A stretch of DNA of 64,000 nucleotides from Parapedobacter sp051400755 (GCF_051400755.1 NZ_JBLFFL010000008.1:1-64000), one strand, 5' to 3'; numbered from the stretch's first letter, positions 7,190-17,076 are shown. Translations and numbers: made by a program. Notes: a model not told the origin generated them from the sequence alone.

Positions 7190-8098
7190 TCAGTTCCAGT
7201 AGCCTTTGTACATGGATAGGGTTTTCCGAAGGCTGCGCGGCAATAGCCGGTATGACAGTCCCAATTTATAGCCCAGCCATTTAGCGCCGAATGAACAGCC
7301 TACACGCGGCAGCAAAAGCGGATTGCGGCGACCGACATAACCGATTTCGGATTTGGCGTACCGAAACCCTTCGCCGTCGGCACGGCCAAACGAGTCGAAT
7401 ATCCAAGGGTTATCGCTATGGAATACGCCGATATCAAAATAACGTTCTAACTCCTCCCGGAGGGTATAATTATGCGAATGGTATACCCGGGCATCACCCG
7501 CATAGGTCATCTTCCATCCATTCAGCAGCATCCGGCCCGCTACGATGACATCTTCGCCCATGATGGTACCCAAGGGAAAACCGCCGACCTGCTCGAAGGC
7601 GATACGGCGATAGGCGGCGAACGAATTGGAACAGGAAATGGTTTTGATGCCATATCGATCGGCATCGGCCACGCTCCTCACCTGCGTACCCTCGGGATAA
7701 TTGAACAGCCGGGTATGGCGTTCTAGAAGGGTGGCGCCGCGATGCGGAAGCTGGCGGCCATAGGCCATGCCGATGGTCGGATCGTCAAATGCACCGACGA
7801 TGTTGCCTAACGTGTGTGCATCGGCAGGAATCGCATCTTGGGTCAGAAAGATATAAATGTCTGCCTGTGGGTTGGCCTCTATCGCCTGTTGGCGCGTACC
7901 GCCATGGTCAAATGCCCGGCCGCCCAACCCCATCACCTCAAAACCGCTGGCCCGCGCCGCTTCAATCGTGCCATCGGTCGAACCCGAGTCAATCACGATG
8001 CGTTGCTGCACCTGATAGGCCTGCTGCCCCAGTGCAGCCAAGAGTTCCTTGAAACGTGCCCCTCCGTTTAATGTCGGTATGTACAGGTTTACCTTCAT
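7190..8098 (-). CDS. family 2 glycosyltransferase (rhamnosyltransferase-like)
   Basis: This 302-aa cytoplasmic GT-A enzyme starts with NLYIPTLNGGARFKELLAAL, then VIDSGSTDGTIEAA (nucleotide-sugar binding) and IFLTQDAIPAD, which is the DxD-equivalent of rhamnosyltransferases. GFPLGTIMGEDVIVAGRMLLNGW is the acceptor-site ED motif region. It probably adds one sugar of the exopolysaccharide repeat. The start overlaps the stop of the beta-helix gene by 1 nt. The exact sugar is unknown. Confidence 0.85.
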   Translation of the reverse strand: MKVNLYIPTLNGGARFKELLAALGQQAYQVQQRIVIDSGSTDGTIEAARASGFEVMGLGGRAFDHGGTRQQAIEANPQADIYIFLTQDAIPADAHTLGNIVGAFDDPTIGMAYGRQLPHRGATLLERHTRLFNYPEGTQVRSVADADRYGIKTISCSNSFAAYRRIAFEQVGGFPLGTIMGEDVIVAGRMLLNGWKMTYAGDARVYHSHNYTLREELERYFDIGVFHSDNPWIFDSFGRADGEGFRYAKSEIGYVGRRNPLLLPRVGCSFGAKWLGYKLGLSYRLLPRSLRKTLSMYKGYWN

Positions 8099-9648
8099 TA
8101 TTGTTTGCTTTTCGCTACCCGCTCCTGAACCTTATTTTTATTGATCTTGATGTTCGGCGGTCCAAAATTATGAATCCACGTGCCGCCGGAGGTCACAAAA
8201 TTGCTATCGATGCGGACATTAAGCGCGGTCTTCCTGACCGTGATCGCGGCGTTCTTGGCATTGTCGATGTGATTGCCCAATAGCGATGCGCTGCCCACAT
8301 TCACCAGGAGTAAGGCGCCTGCATCATGTGCGCTCTTCAGGCGATTGCCCTCAAATTTCAGACTCCCTTCCATATTGAAGTTTACCGGTCCGCTGTTGAT
8401 CTGATTTTCGATGATATTCAAGGAGTCGATGCGAATGCCATTGGGTAATTGCAGGCTCGCGATCTCGCTATGCCTGATATCCAGCAGCCGCCCCTCGGCA
8501 TTGGACAATACGCGCAGCGTGTGGAACGTGTTGCCCTGCATTCGTATATTTTCCCATTGCCCTACCAATTCGAACGCTCCATCCGTGACATTCCTATTGG
8601 CGGTAATGTCCCCGCATCCTTCGATATACAGCGCCGGTCTATTATTTTCAAATGCCCGGTTTCCGCTCAACGTCACGTCGGATACGCCGATCAGTGTACC
8701 CATACCGGAACCATCCGGGGTGGATTCGCCGTTGACAAAGCCATTGGCCCGGCTGTAGTTGCTGGCGATGAGCGCGTTGATCGCCACTACCCGACCGTGC
8801 GCCCGGTTGTTGATATCGATCGCATCGGCGGCATTGTATTCCAGCTGGTTGTTGGTGATGCGATAGTTCGTCACGCGATCCGCCGTATTGAATGCGATCT
8901 GGATACCGCTCATGCCATTGTGGTGAATGTAATTGCCATCGATTTCGACATCCCCGCTGTCGTGGATGAAAATACCGTTTTCGCCGTTGTGGTGCAGGTG
9001 ATTGCCGGAGATGGTCACGCCGCTGCTGGACAGTACGCGCACGGCGGTACCGGGATGGTAGACCTTTGGGGACTCGCGCGCACCCCCCACCTGGCTAATC
9101 GTGCTGCCCACGACCCGGCAAGCGGAACAGCTGTACCACAAGACGGCCGGGAAGGGGCGTCTATTGGTAGAATCTCCTTGTATGTCGCTCTCGGCGATGG
9201 TGATGTTGCTGCTTTGCGAGGCATAAATGGCCTCATTAACCGTTTCGGCACGGAAGGAAAGATATACATTGGATACCCGGTGGGCGCGGAAAAGCGGTGC
9301 ATCCGAGTGTTGCTTTTCGATAGCGAACTGCCCGGCCAACGCTTTCGGCTGTTTCAATACACCATCGGCCACGAGATGCACATTGGGCACCAGCCGGAGG
9401 GTATGCACCAGATAAGTCCCTTTCGGGATATAGACCGTATCACCCATTGCCGCACTATCCAGCGCGGCTTGGATCGCCCGGCTGTCATCTGCCTTGCCGT
9501 CGCCTTTGGCGCCAAACCGTTTGACATCGATCCGGCGTCCCGCTTCCTGGGTTCGCTTATCCGCCCCACGGGGCGTTTCGGCGCTGCACGCCATGGCCAT
9601 GATGGCCATGTATATCCAAACGATGTGTCGAAAATTAGCTGTCTTCAT
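8098..9648 (-). CDS. right-handed beta-helix lipoprotein (pectate-lyase-like fold) in the polysaccharide cluster
   Basis: This 516-aa protein has a lipoprotein signal (IMAMAC at the N terminus) and the pectate-lyase-3 entry motif DVKRFGAKGDGKADDSRAIQAAL. It continues with IPKGTYLV and a long series of about 22-residue beta-helix coils such as ISGNHLHHNGENGIFIHDSG and IDGNYIHHNGMSGIQI. Such proteins bind, cleave or epimerise polysaccharides outside the cell. Its place between glycosyltransferase genes (4-nt and 1-nt overlaps) suggests it acts on the polymer made here. No catalytic residue can be assigned by eye. Confidence 0.85.
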   Translation of the reverse strand: MKTANFRHIVWIYMAIMAMACSAETPRGADKRTQEAGRRIDVKRFGAKGDGKADDSRAIQAALDSAAMGDTVYIPKGTYLVHTLRLVPNVHLVADGVLKQPKALAGQFAIEKQHSDAPLFRAHRVSNVYLSFRAETVNEAIYASQSSNITIAESDIQGDSTNRRPFPAVLWYSCSACRVVGSTISQVGGARESPKVYHPGTAVRVLSSSGVTISGNHLHHNGENGIFIHDSGDVEIDGNYIHHNGMSGIQIAFNTADRVTNYRITNNQLEYNAADAIDINNRAHGRVVAINALIASNYSRANGFVNGESTPDGSGMGTLIGVSDVTLSGNRAFENNRPALYIEGCGDITANRNVTDGAFELVGQWENIRMQGNTFHTLRVLSNAEGRLLDIRHSEIASLQLPNGIRIDSLNIIENQINSGPVNFNMEGSLKFEGNRLKSAHDAGALLLVNVGSASLLGNHIDNAKNAAITVRKTALNVRIDSNFVTSGGTWIHNFGPPNIKINKNKVQERVAKSKQ

Positions 9649-10649
9649 GATTTCTCGTGCTGATCAAGTATCACCTTCCATGTCTGCGTTGCCGCATTAT
9701 CCCACGTAAACTGTCCGGCCCGCAGGGTGCCTTTGGCTTGGAGCGATTGGTAGTACGAACGATCGTTTACCAAGGTCTCCATGCCGCTGGCGATCGCCGC
9801 TACATCGTATGGATCCACGCACAAGGCGGCATCGCCTGCCACCTCCGGTAACGGTCCGGTTGTAGCGGTGAGCACCGGTGTGCCGGAGGCCATCGACTCG
9901 ATGATCGGCAGGCCAAAACCTTCCATGAGCGAGACGAACAGTGTTGCGTAAGCTCCCCGATATACCGCCGGCAGTTTCGCTTCGGGAATGCGTCCCAAAA
10001 ACCGGACCCTATTTTCGATGCCAAGCTGTTTGATCAGCGTGGACAGGGCCTCGTCTGCGTGCCCTGAGAGAAACACCATAAAATCCGGGGGGATGGCCGC
10101 GCGGGCAAATGCCGTCAACATCGCGGGGATATTCTTGTTTTTCCGGCGGTTGCCTACGTACAGAAAATAGGGCCGTTCCGAACGAAAACGCTCACGGTTG
10201 CTGTGGTATATTTCGTCCACCCCGTTATAGACAACAGTAATCAAGCGTTCGTCGATCCCCAATAAATCAACCAGTTGGGTTTTGCTATAATGCGATACCG
10301 TAATGATCTGCTTGGCCCTCTCCGCCAAACGCGCGATCACCTGCTCATAATATACGCGGTGCCACCGGCTGTAATAGAATAAGTGCATGAGGTCGTGGAT
10401 GGTAAACACGAACGGGATGCGGCTGTACAGCGGCGGCATAAAGGACGGACTGTAGAACACGTCAGCGTCAGTCTTCCGGATTTCACGGGCGAGCATCAGC
10501 GGGGTAAGCAGGCTTCCCAGATCCATCCGGCTGTGGACAAACGAAGGCACCACATCGGCGGGCATACGCGCCATCACTTCCCGGTACAGCTTGCCGATAC
10601 CGGTATCGCCATCCCAACGGCTGTCGATCAATACGCGTTGTTCCATCAA
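9645..10649 (-). CDS. family 4 glycosyltransferase
   Basis: This 334-aa GT-B enzyme has VFTIHDLMHLFYYSRWHRVYY (N-domain), VVYNGVDEIYH, the domain-linker motif YVGNRRKNKNIPAMLTAF, and the retaining GT4 signature EGFGLPIIESMASGTPVL (E-x7-E, about residues 245-262). It probably adds a sugar to the lipid-linked repeat at the inner face of the cytoplasmic membrane. It overlaps its neighbours by 4 nt on both sides. Confidence 0.88.
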   Translation of the reverse strand: MMEQRVLIDSRWDGDTGIGKLYREVMARMPADVVPSFVHSRMDLGSLLTPLMLAREIRKTDADVFYSPSFMPPLYSRIPFVFTIHDLMHLFYYSRWHRVYYEQVIARLAERAKQIITVSHYSKTQLVDLLGIDERLITVVYNGVDEIYHSNRERFRSERPYFLYVGNRRKNKNIPAMLTAFARAAIPPDFMVFLSGHADEALSTLIKQLGIENRVRFLGRIPEAKLPAVYRGAYATLFVSLMEGFGLPIIESMASGTPVLTATTGPLPEVAGDAALCVDPYDVAAIASGMETLVNDRSYYQSLQAKGTLRAGQFTWDNAATQTWKVILDQHEKS

Positions 10650-11833
10650 GCAATCCTCCCCTTCACCTGTTTGCCGTCGACCAGCTGGCCGCTCCCCAAC
10701 AGAAAAATCAACACGAGGTAAAGCACAATATCGTTGTCATATCCCGAATACAGAATCATCATAATGGCCAATAAAGGGATGAATGCTAACATCCAGAAAG
10801 CGGCATTTCGCTGCGTGCTGAGGCAAAACCGATAAAAGTAAAAAAGAAACAGCACATACGATAGCAACCCGATGATACCAAAATCAAGGTAGCAACTCAG
10901 GAAGGTATTGTGGATATGCGGCTCGCCATGGTAAAACCGGGCATATTCAGCAAGAAAATGCTGACCGCTCATGAACCCGTTGCCCAATGGCGAAATCGCC
11001 GTGAAATGCTCGAAAAATGCCCTCCAATAGGCTAACCTCACGCCCATGCCATCGTTGGAGGCCGTAATGCTGTCTATCCGTACCACCTTCTGCGCCACCA
11101 CGGGTATCGCCAATACCGCTGCTCCACCGAGCGCCCATCGCCAGGGCTTGGTGGAAGCCCACCACAGCAGGCAGCTTACGCCGATAAGCAGCGCCACCAT
11201 GGGCGTGCGCGACAACGAGAGCCAGGCAAGCAGCATGACCAAGGCGATGCGCCACCATACGATGGTTTGCTGCCGCACCACCGGCAACAACACATAGACA
11301 AACCCAAGCAGGGCGATGCGCGCACCGAACATATTCTTATCATCCAGTCCCCAGAAATAATGGCTGGCACGGTATAAAGCGCTCCCCTGGGCCGAACTGG
11401 GCGCACCGCCCACCCATCGAAACCCCGCCGCTTGGTGGTATAGCAGCAATTGCAGCAGCGTAAGTACAAGGGCGAGGAACAGCGTGAGGTCTACCCACCG
11501 CAACAGGCGTGTATTGTCCCGTTGCGCCATCCACCCCACCGAAAAATACAAAAACGTGAAATTGACCGGCAGTTTGAAAAAGTTCGTTACTTCCCGGTAG
11601 TCCGCCGGGAGGTCGATGAGGAAAATGAGCGAGGCATAACCGGTAAACACCAGTAGGAACACCACCCAATGATGCCGGAGCAGCTTCGGGGTATCCAAGA
11701 AAAAAAACAGCGATGCCAATAAGAAGACCAGCGGATAGATCTTGACCGGGAAAAAGACCGCCAATAGCGCGAAGCAGAACACGGCCTCGCAAAGCGTAGC
11801 CCGGTGATTAGCGATGGTCTTGAGCGTCTGCAT
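10646..11833 (-). CDS. Wzy-like polysaccharide polymerase / O-antigen ligase family membrane protein
   Basis: This 395-aa protein has about 11 hydrophobic segments. The Wzy_C-type large periplasmic region includes AYWRAFFEHFTAISPLGNGFMSG, then HIHNTFLSCYLDFGIIGLL, where H-N-x-x-L followed by G-x-x-G-L is the recognisable ligase/polymerase signature. SRTPMVALLIG is a second conserved block. It would join repeat units after flipping. It overlaps the upstream glycosyltransferase by 26 nt. Polymerase is preferred to ligase because a flippase and an initiating transferase are in the same operon. Confidence 0.82.
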   Translation of the reverse strand: MQTLKTIANHRATLCEAVFCFALLAVFFPVKIYPLVFLLASLFFFLDTPKLLRHHWVVFLLVFTGYASLIFLIDLPADYREVTNFFKLPVNFTFLYFSVGWMAQRDNTRLLRWVDLTLFLALVLTLLQLLLYHQAAGFRWVGGAPSSAQGSALYRASHYFWGLDDKNMFGARIALLGFVYVLLPVVRQQTIVWWRIALVMLLAWLSLSRTPMVALLIGVSCLLWWASTKPWRWALGGAAVLAIPVVAQKVVRIDSITASNDGMGVRLAYWRAFFEHFTAISPLGNGFMSGQHFLAEYARFYHGEPHIHNTFLSCYLDFGIIGLLSYVLFLFYFYRFCLSTQRNAAFWMLAFIPLLAIMMILYSGYDNDIVLYLVLIFLLGSGQLVDGKQVKGRIA

Positions 11834-13022
11834 GATCCGTTATTGTTTGCAATACGTGTTCATATTCATTCACCATGCGATCTACACTGAGGTATTCGTT
11901 TACCGACGGTCTTGCCGCTTCGGCCATCTGATTATACAGCTGCACATCTGTCGAAAGTGCAATGAGCGCTTGCCCAAGGGAATTGGGATGATCAGGGTCG
12001 CAAAGGATGCCATTTTTGCCATCGACGACCGATTCCCGCAACCCCCCTCGGTTGCTTGCAATCACCGGCAAATTGTTTGCCAAACCCTCAACGGCCACCA
12101 TGCCCAGGGGTTCTTCCCATCGGGAGGGGACCACGAGCACATCGATACCCGGATAAAAATCCGCCGGGTCTACATATCCGGCAAAGGTGATGCGGCGATC
12201 ATCACCAGCCACGCGTTTAAAATGATGCAAATCCTCCTCCTTGCCGCCTCCGGCAATGGTTAAGCGGCCATCAATGCCCGATGCTTTAAACTGGGTGATG
12301 AGCCACTCCACGCCCTTGACGGCGGACAGCGTGCCGATGTAGCCCACATGGAGCGGCTGGCCTGCTGAGCGCAGTTCCAACGGCTTCACCGCGGGAATAC
12401 GGCGAGCATTGTGGATGACATATTGGGGGACACCGCTAAAATACCCATGTGCTGCAAAACGCTCCAGGATATGCCGACTGATGCCAACCACCGCGTTGAG
12501 ATCCCGCGACTTTTGCCGGTGCCGATACCGTAATAACTGGCCGATCAGGCCTTGGCGCGTACGGGGTTTGCCGTTCTTGAACATCGTACTATCCGGACTC
12601 AGGAGATACATGTCGTGCAAGACCTGTACGAGCGGGATGCCTGCACGCCTTACCTCGTCCCATGCCGCGATCGACCAGCCCACGAGGTTGTGGCATGACA
12701 CCACAATGGGTCGTTCAAGCCGAAGCACTTCAGCAATATAGGTGCGCATGGATGCGTTATACCGATCGCGGACATGCCAGGCCAGTCGGCTGACACTGCC
12801 GGGGCGATCGGTTGAAAACGGCCAATAATGATTGTGCAATCCCACGCGGTACACCTTCACGCCATCTACCCAATCGCTATGCAATCCGCCCGAGGGCACC
12901 AGGCTCAGCACCGCCACCTCATGCCCCTTTGCCTGCATACCCTCCACGATGAGCTTGAGCGATATCTCAGCTCCCCCGGCCACATAAGGCGTATAGAGTG
13001 CATTGATGTATAGGATCTTCAT
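11808..13022 (-). CDS. family 4 glycosyltransferase
   Basis: This 404-aa GT-B enzyme begins MKILYINALYTPYVAGGAEI, where the GGAE loop binds the nucleotide sugar, and continues with VSCHNLVGWS, HVGYIGTLSAVKGVEWLI and the C-domain signature RWEEPLGMVAVEGLANNLPVIAS. It probably acts in repeat-unit assembly. The overlap with the upstream gene is 4 nt and with the polymerase gene downstream 26 nt. The sugar specificity is unknown. Confidence 0.88.
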   Translation of the reverse strand: MKILYINALYTPYVAGGAEISLKLIVEGMQAKGHEVAVLSLVPSGGLHSDWVDGVKVYRVGLHNHYWPFSTDRPGSVSRLAWHVRDRYNASMRTYIAEVLRLERPIVVSCHNLVGWSIAAWDEVRRAGIPLVQVLHDMYLLSPDSTMFKNGKPRTRQGLIGQLLRYRHRQKSRDLNAVVGISRHILERFAAHGYFSGVPQYVIHNARRIPAVKPLELRSAGQPLHVGYIGTLSAVKGVEWLITQFKASGIDGRLTIAGGGKEEDLHHFKRVAGDDRRITFAGYVDPADFYPGIDVLVVPSRWEEPLGMVAVEGLANNLPVIASNRGGLRESVVDGKNGILCDPDHPNSLGQALIALSTDVQLYNQMAEAARPSVNEYLSVDRMVNEYEHVLQTITDHADAQDHR

Positions 13023-14086
13023 ACCGCCCTCCGCAATAATTCATGATATACCTCATCCAACGCGGCCCCCGCGCCGCGCCGGTCATGTGCCGCAGCCATA
13101 TGGTCGTATAATTGCGCGCCCATGCGTTCCAGCGCCGCAGGGTCCTGCCGCTTCCTGTCCACCGCCTGCGCGATTTGCGCCTTGAGCGCTGTGCGGTGTT
13201 CTTCCCTGGTGCTATACCGATAATGAAATACCTGATCGCGGTGAATACCCAGGTCTTTAATAGTACCGATATCCGGACAGATGACCGTCCGTTTGTACGA
13301 AAATGCCAGAATAGCGGTTCCCGAATTGAGACTGCTGGACAAATCATAAGGCAACACCAATGCGTCAGCGCTGGCGAGCAGGGCTGCCATTTCCCCATCC
13401 GGAACGAAATACGGCAACAGCCGCACATTGCCTACATCCGCCGCCTGCGATGCGATCTGCCGCTGGTACTGTTCATCGACGGCCTTGCCGGCTATGGTCA
13501 GTTGCACGCCCGCACCGAATTCTCCCACCACATCGATGAGCAACTCGAGGTTCTTATAGGGTTTTACCATCCCGGTGAACAGCAGGTGTAGGCCCGCCAC
13601 CGGGCGGGACAACGGCCGATGCACCGCTCCGTATACACCTATAAAATCCGGGTGGGGTATGTAAACCGCTTTCCGGGGGATACCGGCACCGTAAGCGACA
13701 AGGAGGTCCGCCGATTGCCGTGCATGGATGACGATCCGCTGCGACCAGCGCACTAATAACCGGGTGATGACACGGCTAAAAAACGTCAACCGACCATCGT
13801 GCGAAACGCGGTTGTGCATGGTCCACACCAGCGGCTTTCCACTCAGCCGGATGACGGTCAGCACCGCCAGCTTCCGTATAAAACTCCGCAATGCAACCAA
13901 AAAACTGCTATCATCGATCACCTCAAACCAATTGAGGTGGACGAGTTTGATGGACTTAAAATGTTTAGTGCTCGAAAAAAGGGTATCCAATGGATGGATC
14001 CGATAACCCCTGCTGCGCAACTCCCCCACCAATAGCTGGATATATTGATTTTCTTCATTGACCGGTGGATTGAAAATAATGTTCAT
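13019..14086 (-). CDS. glycosyltransferase, GT-B fold (GT4-like, divergent)
   Basis: This 355-aa protein has a divergent N-domain (IIFNPPVNEENQYIQLLVGEL) and a clear C-domain: LLFTGMVKPYKNLELLIDVV followed by DALVLPYDLSSSLNSGTAIL. The usual E-x7-E is replaced by a D..S-rich loop, so donor binding may differ from classical GT4. It is similar in layout to capsule glycosyltransferases that lack the standard EGFGxPxxE signature. It lies 6 bp downstream of the GT2 gene and overlaps the next gene by 4 nt. Confidence 0.7.
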   Translation of the reverse strand: MNIIFNPPVNEENQYIQLLVGELRSRGYRIHPLDTLFSSTKHFKSIKLVHLNWFEVIDDSSFLVALRSFIRKLAVLTVIRLSGKPLVWTMHNRVSHDGRLTFFSRVITRLLVRWSQRIVIHARQSADLLVAYGAGIPRKAVYIPHPDFIGVYGAVHRPLSRPVAGLHLLFTGMVKPYKNLELLIDVVGEFGAGVQLTIAGKAVDEQYQRQIASQAADVGNVRLLPYFVPDGEMAALLASADALVLPYDLSSSLNSGTAILAFSYKRTVICPDIGTIKDLGIHRDQVFHYRYSTREEHRTALKAQIAQAVDRKRQDPAALERMGAQLYDHMAAAHDRRGAGAALDEVYHELLRRAV

Positions 14087-14092
14087 AGCTGG

Positions 14093-15040
14093 TTAACTCG
14101 CGTCTCCATTTTGCTGTCCACGTGACTTTAGCGCCGCGATGATGATATCGCTGATACGCAAGCCAAATTCCCTTCGATGTTTGAACCAAAGCCAACCCTT
14201 GCTGACCATGCGGCGCTGCATCGACAAGATCATCGTATAGCGTTTGCGCCGTCGCATCAGCACCTCTTGCTGTTCGCACAGGGTGTTATATACCACGCGC
14301 TCCGTTTCATGCGGCACATGATGCTCCAGAAAAGATCTCAGCCAGTCGGCATACGACAGGTTGGCCCGCATCTTTTCCAAGTCGTTGCCCGACGAGGTGA
14401 TGGACAAGCTATTGCTCCGGTAGTGAAACACCGGCTTATAGGTGTGGGCGACGCCTTGCTCCGCGCTGGCAAGGTAGGCCGTGATGTCATCCGACCCCCA
14501 CGCCAAGGGCAAGGGGTAAAAACCGCCTTGTTCCCGCAACGCGTCCGTGCGGTATACAAAATCCGAGATGTATTGCGACCGCCATTGGTTGAGGCGGTGC
14601 CAGATGCTGTCACACACCCGCTCAAAGGAAGGGTGAGCCGGTGTCAGCTGGCGTGGCTGGCCGCGGTCATCAATGACGAGGCTCCGGCAATGATAGACCG
14701 CCAAACCGGGGTAGGTGGCGATCAACGCCGAAAATTCTTCCAGGTAATCCGGTGCCATGCGGTCATCATCGCCCATCATCACGAGGTATTCCCCTTCGGC
14801 CAATGCCAGGCATTTATTCCAGTTGTCGGTAAGCCGCACCGCGCCTACATTACGTTCATTCTCGTGATAGCGGATACGGCTATCCGTAAATGCCGCCACG
14901 AGTTGCGCCACCGGTTCCGGCGAGCAGTCATTGAGGATAATCAGCTCAAAATCGGCAATGGACTGTGCAAGGATACTCTGAATGCATTCCTGCAAAAACC
15001 GGCTTTTATAGGCCGGGATACAGACCGAAAACTTAGGCAT
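14093..15040 (-). CDS. family 2 glycosyltransferase
   Basis: This 315-aa GT-A enzyme has FSVCIPAYKSRFLQECIQSIL at the N terminus, then FELIILNDCSPEP and LVMMGDDDRMAPDYLEEF (DxD motif). The C-terminal 60 residues are basic and may lie against the membrane. It is likely to transfer one sugar of the repeat. The start overlaps the flippase stop by 8 nt. Confidence 0.88.
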   Translation of the reverse strand: MPKFSVCIPAYKSRFLQECIQSILAQSIADFELIILNDCSPEPVAQLVAAFTDSRIRYHENERNVGAVRLTDNWNKCLALAEGEYLVMMGDDDRMAPDYLEEFSALIATYPGLAVYHCRSLVIDDRGQPRQLTPAHPSFERVCDSIWHRLNQWRSQYISDFVYRTDALREQGGFYPLPLAWGSDDITAYLASAEQGVAHTYKPVFHYRSNSLSITSSGNDLEKMRANLSYADWLRSFLEHHVPHETERVVYNTLCEQQEVLMRRRKRYTMILSMQRRMVSKGWLWFKHRREFGLRISDIIIAALKSRGQQNGDAS

Positions 15041-16601
15041 TGCCCTTTCCTTTCCCCATAAGTGTTTGTTTCAGGTAACGGATGTCGGCGGCCTTGATCA
15101 CAAATGCAAACAAATACAAGCCGTATACCACCGTAAATATAACCGTACTGGCGATTACCGTGCCATATCCGCCGGATATCGGCAGCAAGCGCACGATATA
15201 GCGACCGACAAGCAGCGCCAGTGCGCCCCCTGCAGTGGCGGGGAGGAATGCCCGGGTAAATAACCGGAAGCCGTTTAATTTCAATACCCGGGGAATGTAG
15301 TACACATAGAAAAAACCGATTTGCAGCACCATATAGACCAGGTAGCCTACCACGGCCGCCCCTACCTGTAACGTATCGGCAAAGATGACGGTGATGGGCA
15401 ACGACACGATGCAGGCGATCGCTGATGAATACACCAAAAATCGTGTCTTGCCCGTAGAAAGCACTAAGCTGGCCACGGGGGTATTGTGCATCGACAGCAA
15501 CACCGTGAGTAGCCACAGCGACAGCCACAGCGATAAGTGGGCATATGCTTTTCCCATGTACAGCAATAAAATATCGTCGGCATTCAGTATCAGCACAAAC
15601 ACCATGAATCCCAAGAAAATGGATATGTATTTAGTGGCTTCGAAGACCATGCGCTCGATCCGTTCCTGATTGCCCTCCGCATAGGCTTTTGCCGCCGAGG
15701 GCAGCAACACCTGCATAAATACCCCGCCGAAAGCGACGATGAGCATGGCGATGGTTTGAATGATCCGGTAGTCGGTGAGCACGGCTGTACCGTCGGCAAA
15801 TTTGCCCAATAGCAGCGGACGCAGGTTGTTGGCCGTCAGCTGAAACAGGCCCATCACGAATATCGCCAGACTGTATGTCAAAATCTCCCTGAACGCGCTC
15901 CCATGCCACCGTGGGGCCAGTAAGGTGCTCCGTGACATGGGAAACACCCCCAATCGCGCCACATAAAACGGGATGGGCGCCAGGGTGGATAGCGTATACC
16001 AGATAAAATACGTAATGAGGGTCCACTCCAGTTGGATGGCTAACAGGGCAACTGCAAAATTCAGGACGCTGCTGATTACCGTTATCCGGTTGACATAGCC
16101 CAATTCGTCCTTGGCGCTCAGTAACTGTACCGCTACACTGGAAAGCCAGTTGACCACGGTAGAAAACGACAGGATATACATGATCTGCCGATACAGCGGC
16201 ACCTGCGTATCGGTGAGGTTGAATAGCTGCTCGCCATAAGCCGACATGATGAGGAATAACACCGCATTGGCAATACCGATAGCACCATAGAATACGATGC
16301 TGGAGCGGGACACCTTGCCGATCTTCTCCCATTCGCCGGCAGCGGTCCACATGGAAAAGTAGCGCACGGCCCCCACATTGAATCCGAGGTCCATCAAACG
16401 CAAGTATGCATTGAGTGAGAACGCCAGGGCGATCAAGCCATAATCCGCCTTGCCATAGAAACCCACCAGCAGGGGGATGGTGACAAACTTCGCCAGCGCA
16501 TCGAGGATCTTGGCCAAGATACCCCATAAAGAGCCGGAAAACACCCGTTTCGCATGGCGTGAGCTTGTTTCTCGGGATGATGCAGTACTGTTGGGATGCA
16601 T
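15033..16601 (-). CDS. wzx: Wzx-type polysaccharide flippase (MOP/MATE superfamily)
   Basis: This 522-aa protein has 12 to 14 membrane helices and the opening RVFSGSLWGILAKILDALAKFVTIPLLVGFYGKADYGLIAL, the usual start of PST/Wzx exporters (the GxYGxxxL motif). It moves lipid-linked repeat units across the inner membrane. The start at 16601 (MHPNSTASS) is chosen over an in-frame ATG at 16670 because the extra 23 residues do not look like a flippase N terminus. It is the first gene of the exopolysaccharide operon. Confidence 0.85.
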   Translation of the reverse strand: MHPNSTASSRETSSRHAKRVFSGSLWGILAKILDALAKFVTIPLLVGFYGKADYGLIALAFSLNAYLRLMDLGFNVGAVRYFSMWTAAGEWEKIGKVSRSSIVFYGAIGIANAVLFLIMSAYGEQLFNLTDTQVPLYRQIMYILSFSTVVNWLSSVAVQLLSAKDELGYVNRITVISSVLNFAVALLAIQLEWTLITYFIWYTLSTLAPIPFYVARLGVFPMSRSTLLAPRWHGSAFREILTYSLAIFVMGLFQLTANNLRPLLLGKFADGTAVLTDYRIIQTIAMLIVAFGGVFMQVLLPSAAKAYAEGNQERIERMVFEATKYISIFLGFMVFVLILNADDILLLYMGKAYAHLSLWLSLWLLTVLLSMHNTPVASLVLSTGKTRFLVYSSAIACIVSLPITVIFADTLQVGAAVVGYLVYMVLQIGFFYVYYIPRVLKLNGFRLFTRAFLPATAGGALALLVGRYIVRLLPISGGYGTVIASTVIFTVVYGLYLFAFVIKAADIRYLKQTLMGKGKGNA

Positions 16602-16647
16602 ATACAGCCGCCTAATATCGGCAAAAACACCGACCGGCCAAAATGCC

Positions 16648-16932
16648 CTATTCCACAATCCGCTCCACAATGGTTACATTGCTATCAGGGCATACCGAAT
16701 CCTTTACTGCGCAATAACCTGTCGCACCGCGCAGGATGAGATAGCTCCCCACCGCCACTTCGGCCAATGAAGAAAGGGGAGTTCTGAATAGGCCGGTGAT
16801 GCCGGTATAGAGTACGAAAGCACCTGCCCCCACGGACAGTAACCGCTCGGAATTGGCAATGTTTTGATGCTCGCTGGCTTCTTTAAGCCGATCTTTGACA
16901 TCCTCCAGTATTTCTTTGGTCTTGGTGTTCAT
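16648..16932 (-). CDS. DUF2892 inner-membrane protein
   Basis: This 94-aa protein has NIANSERLLSVGAGAFVLYTGITGLFRTPLSSLAEVAVGSYLILRGATGYCAV, which is the DUF2892/YgaP-like two-helix domain beginning with the N-x-x-x-x-E-R motif. The N-terminal 30 residues are charged and helical. The function is unknown. It lies 46 bp upstream of the flippase and may be co-transcribed with it. ATG at 16932 is preferred to a GTG at 16956. Confidence 0.75.
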   Translation of the reverse strand: MNTKTKEILEDVKDRLKEASEHQNIANSERLLSVGAGAFVLYTGITGLFRTPLSSLAEVAVGSYLILRGATGYCAVKDSVCPDSNVTIVERIVE

Positions 16933-17032
16933 ATTATCTGATTGCTTGAAATTCACCTGTTAATGCTATACAAACAATTGATGAGTCATTTGGTTTTTGG
17001 AAAGGTATTTTAACACGCGGCTTGATAGCGTT

Positions 17033-17052
17033 GGCAAATTAACCGTACTTTG
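17033..17052 (+). promoter_or_regulatory. weak promoter-like sequence before the TauE/SafE gene
   Basis: TTGG at 17033-17036 and the near-consensus TACTTTG at 17046-17052 (one spacer base short of TAnnTTTG) lie 24 nt before the ATG at 17077. Confidence 0.3.
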
Positions 17053-17076
17053 CCAGCGAGACCCAACGCACCATTA

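Noticed and set aside
8449..9663. 404-codon plus-strand frame opposite the beta-helix gene
   Set aside because: It is antisense to a well-supported beta-helix gene in an operon; the long frame follows from the GC-rich third positions of that gene. The same holds for the plus-strand frames at 14177-15061 and 62602-63702.
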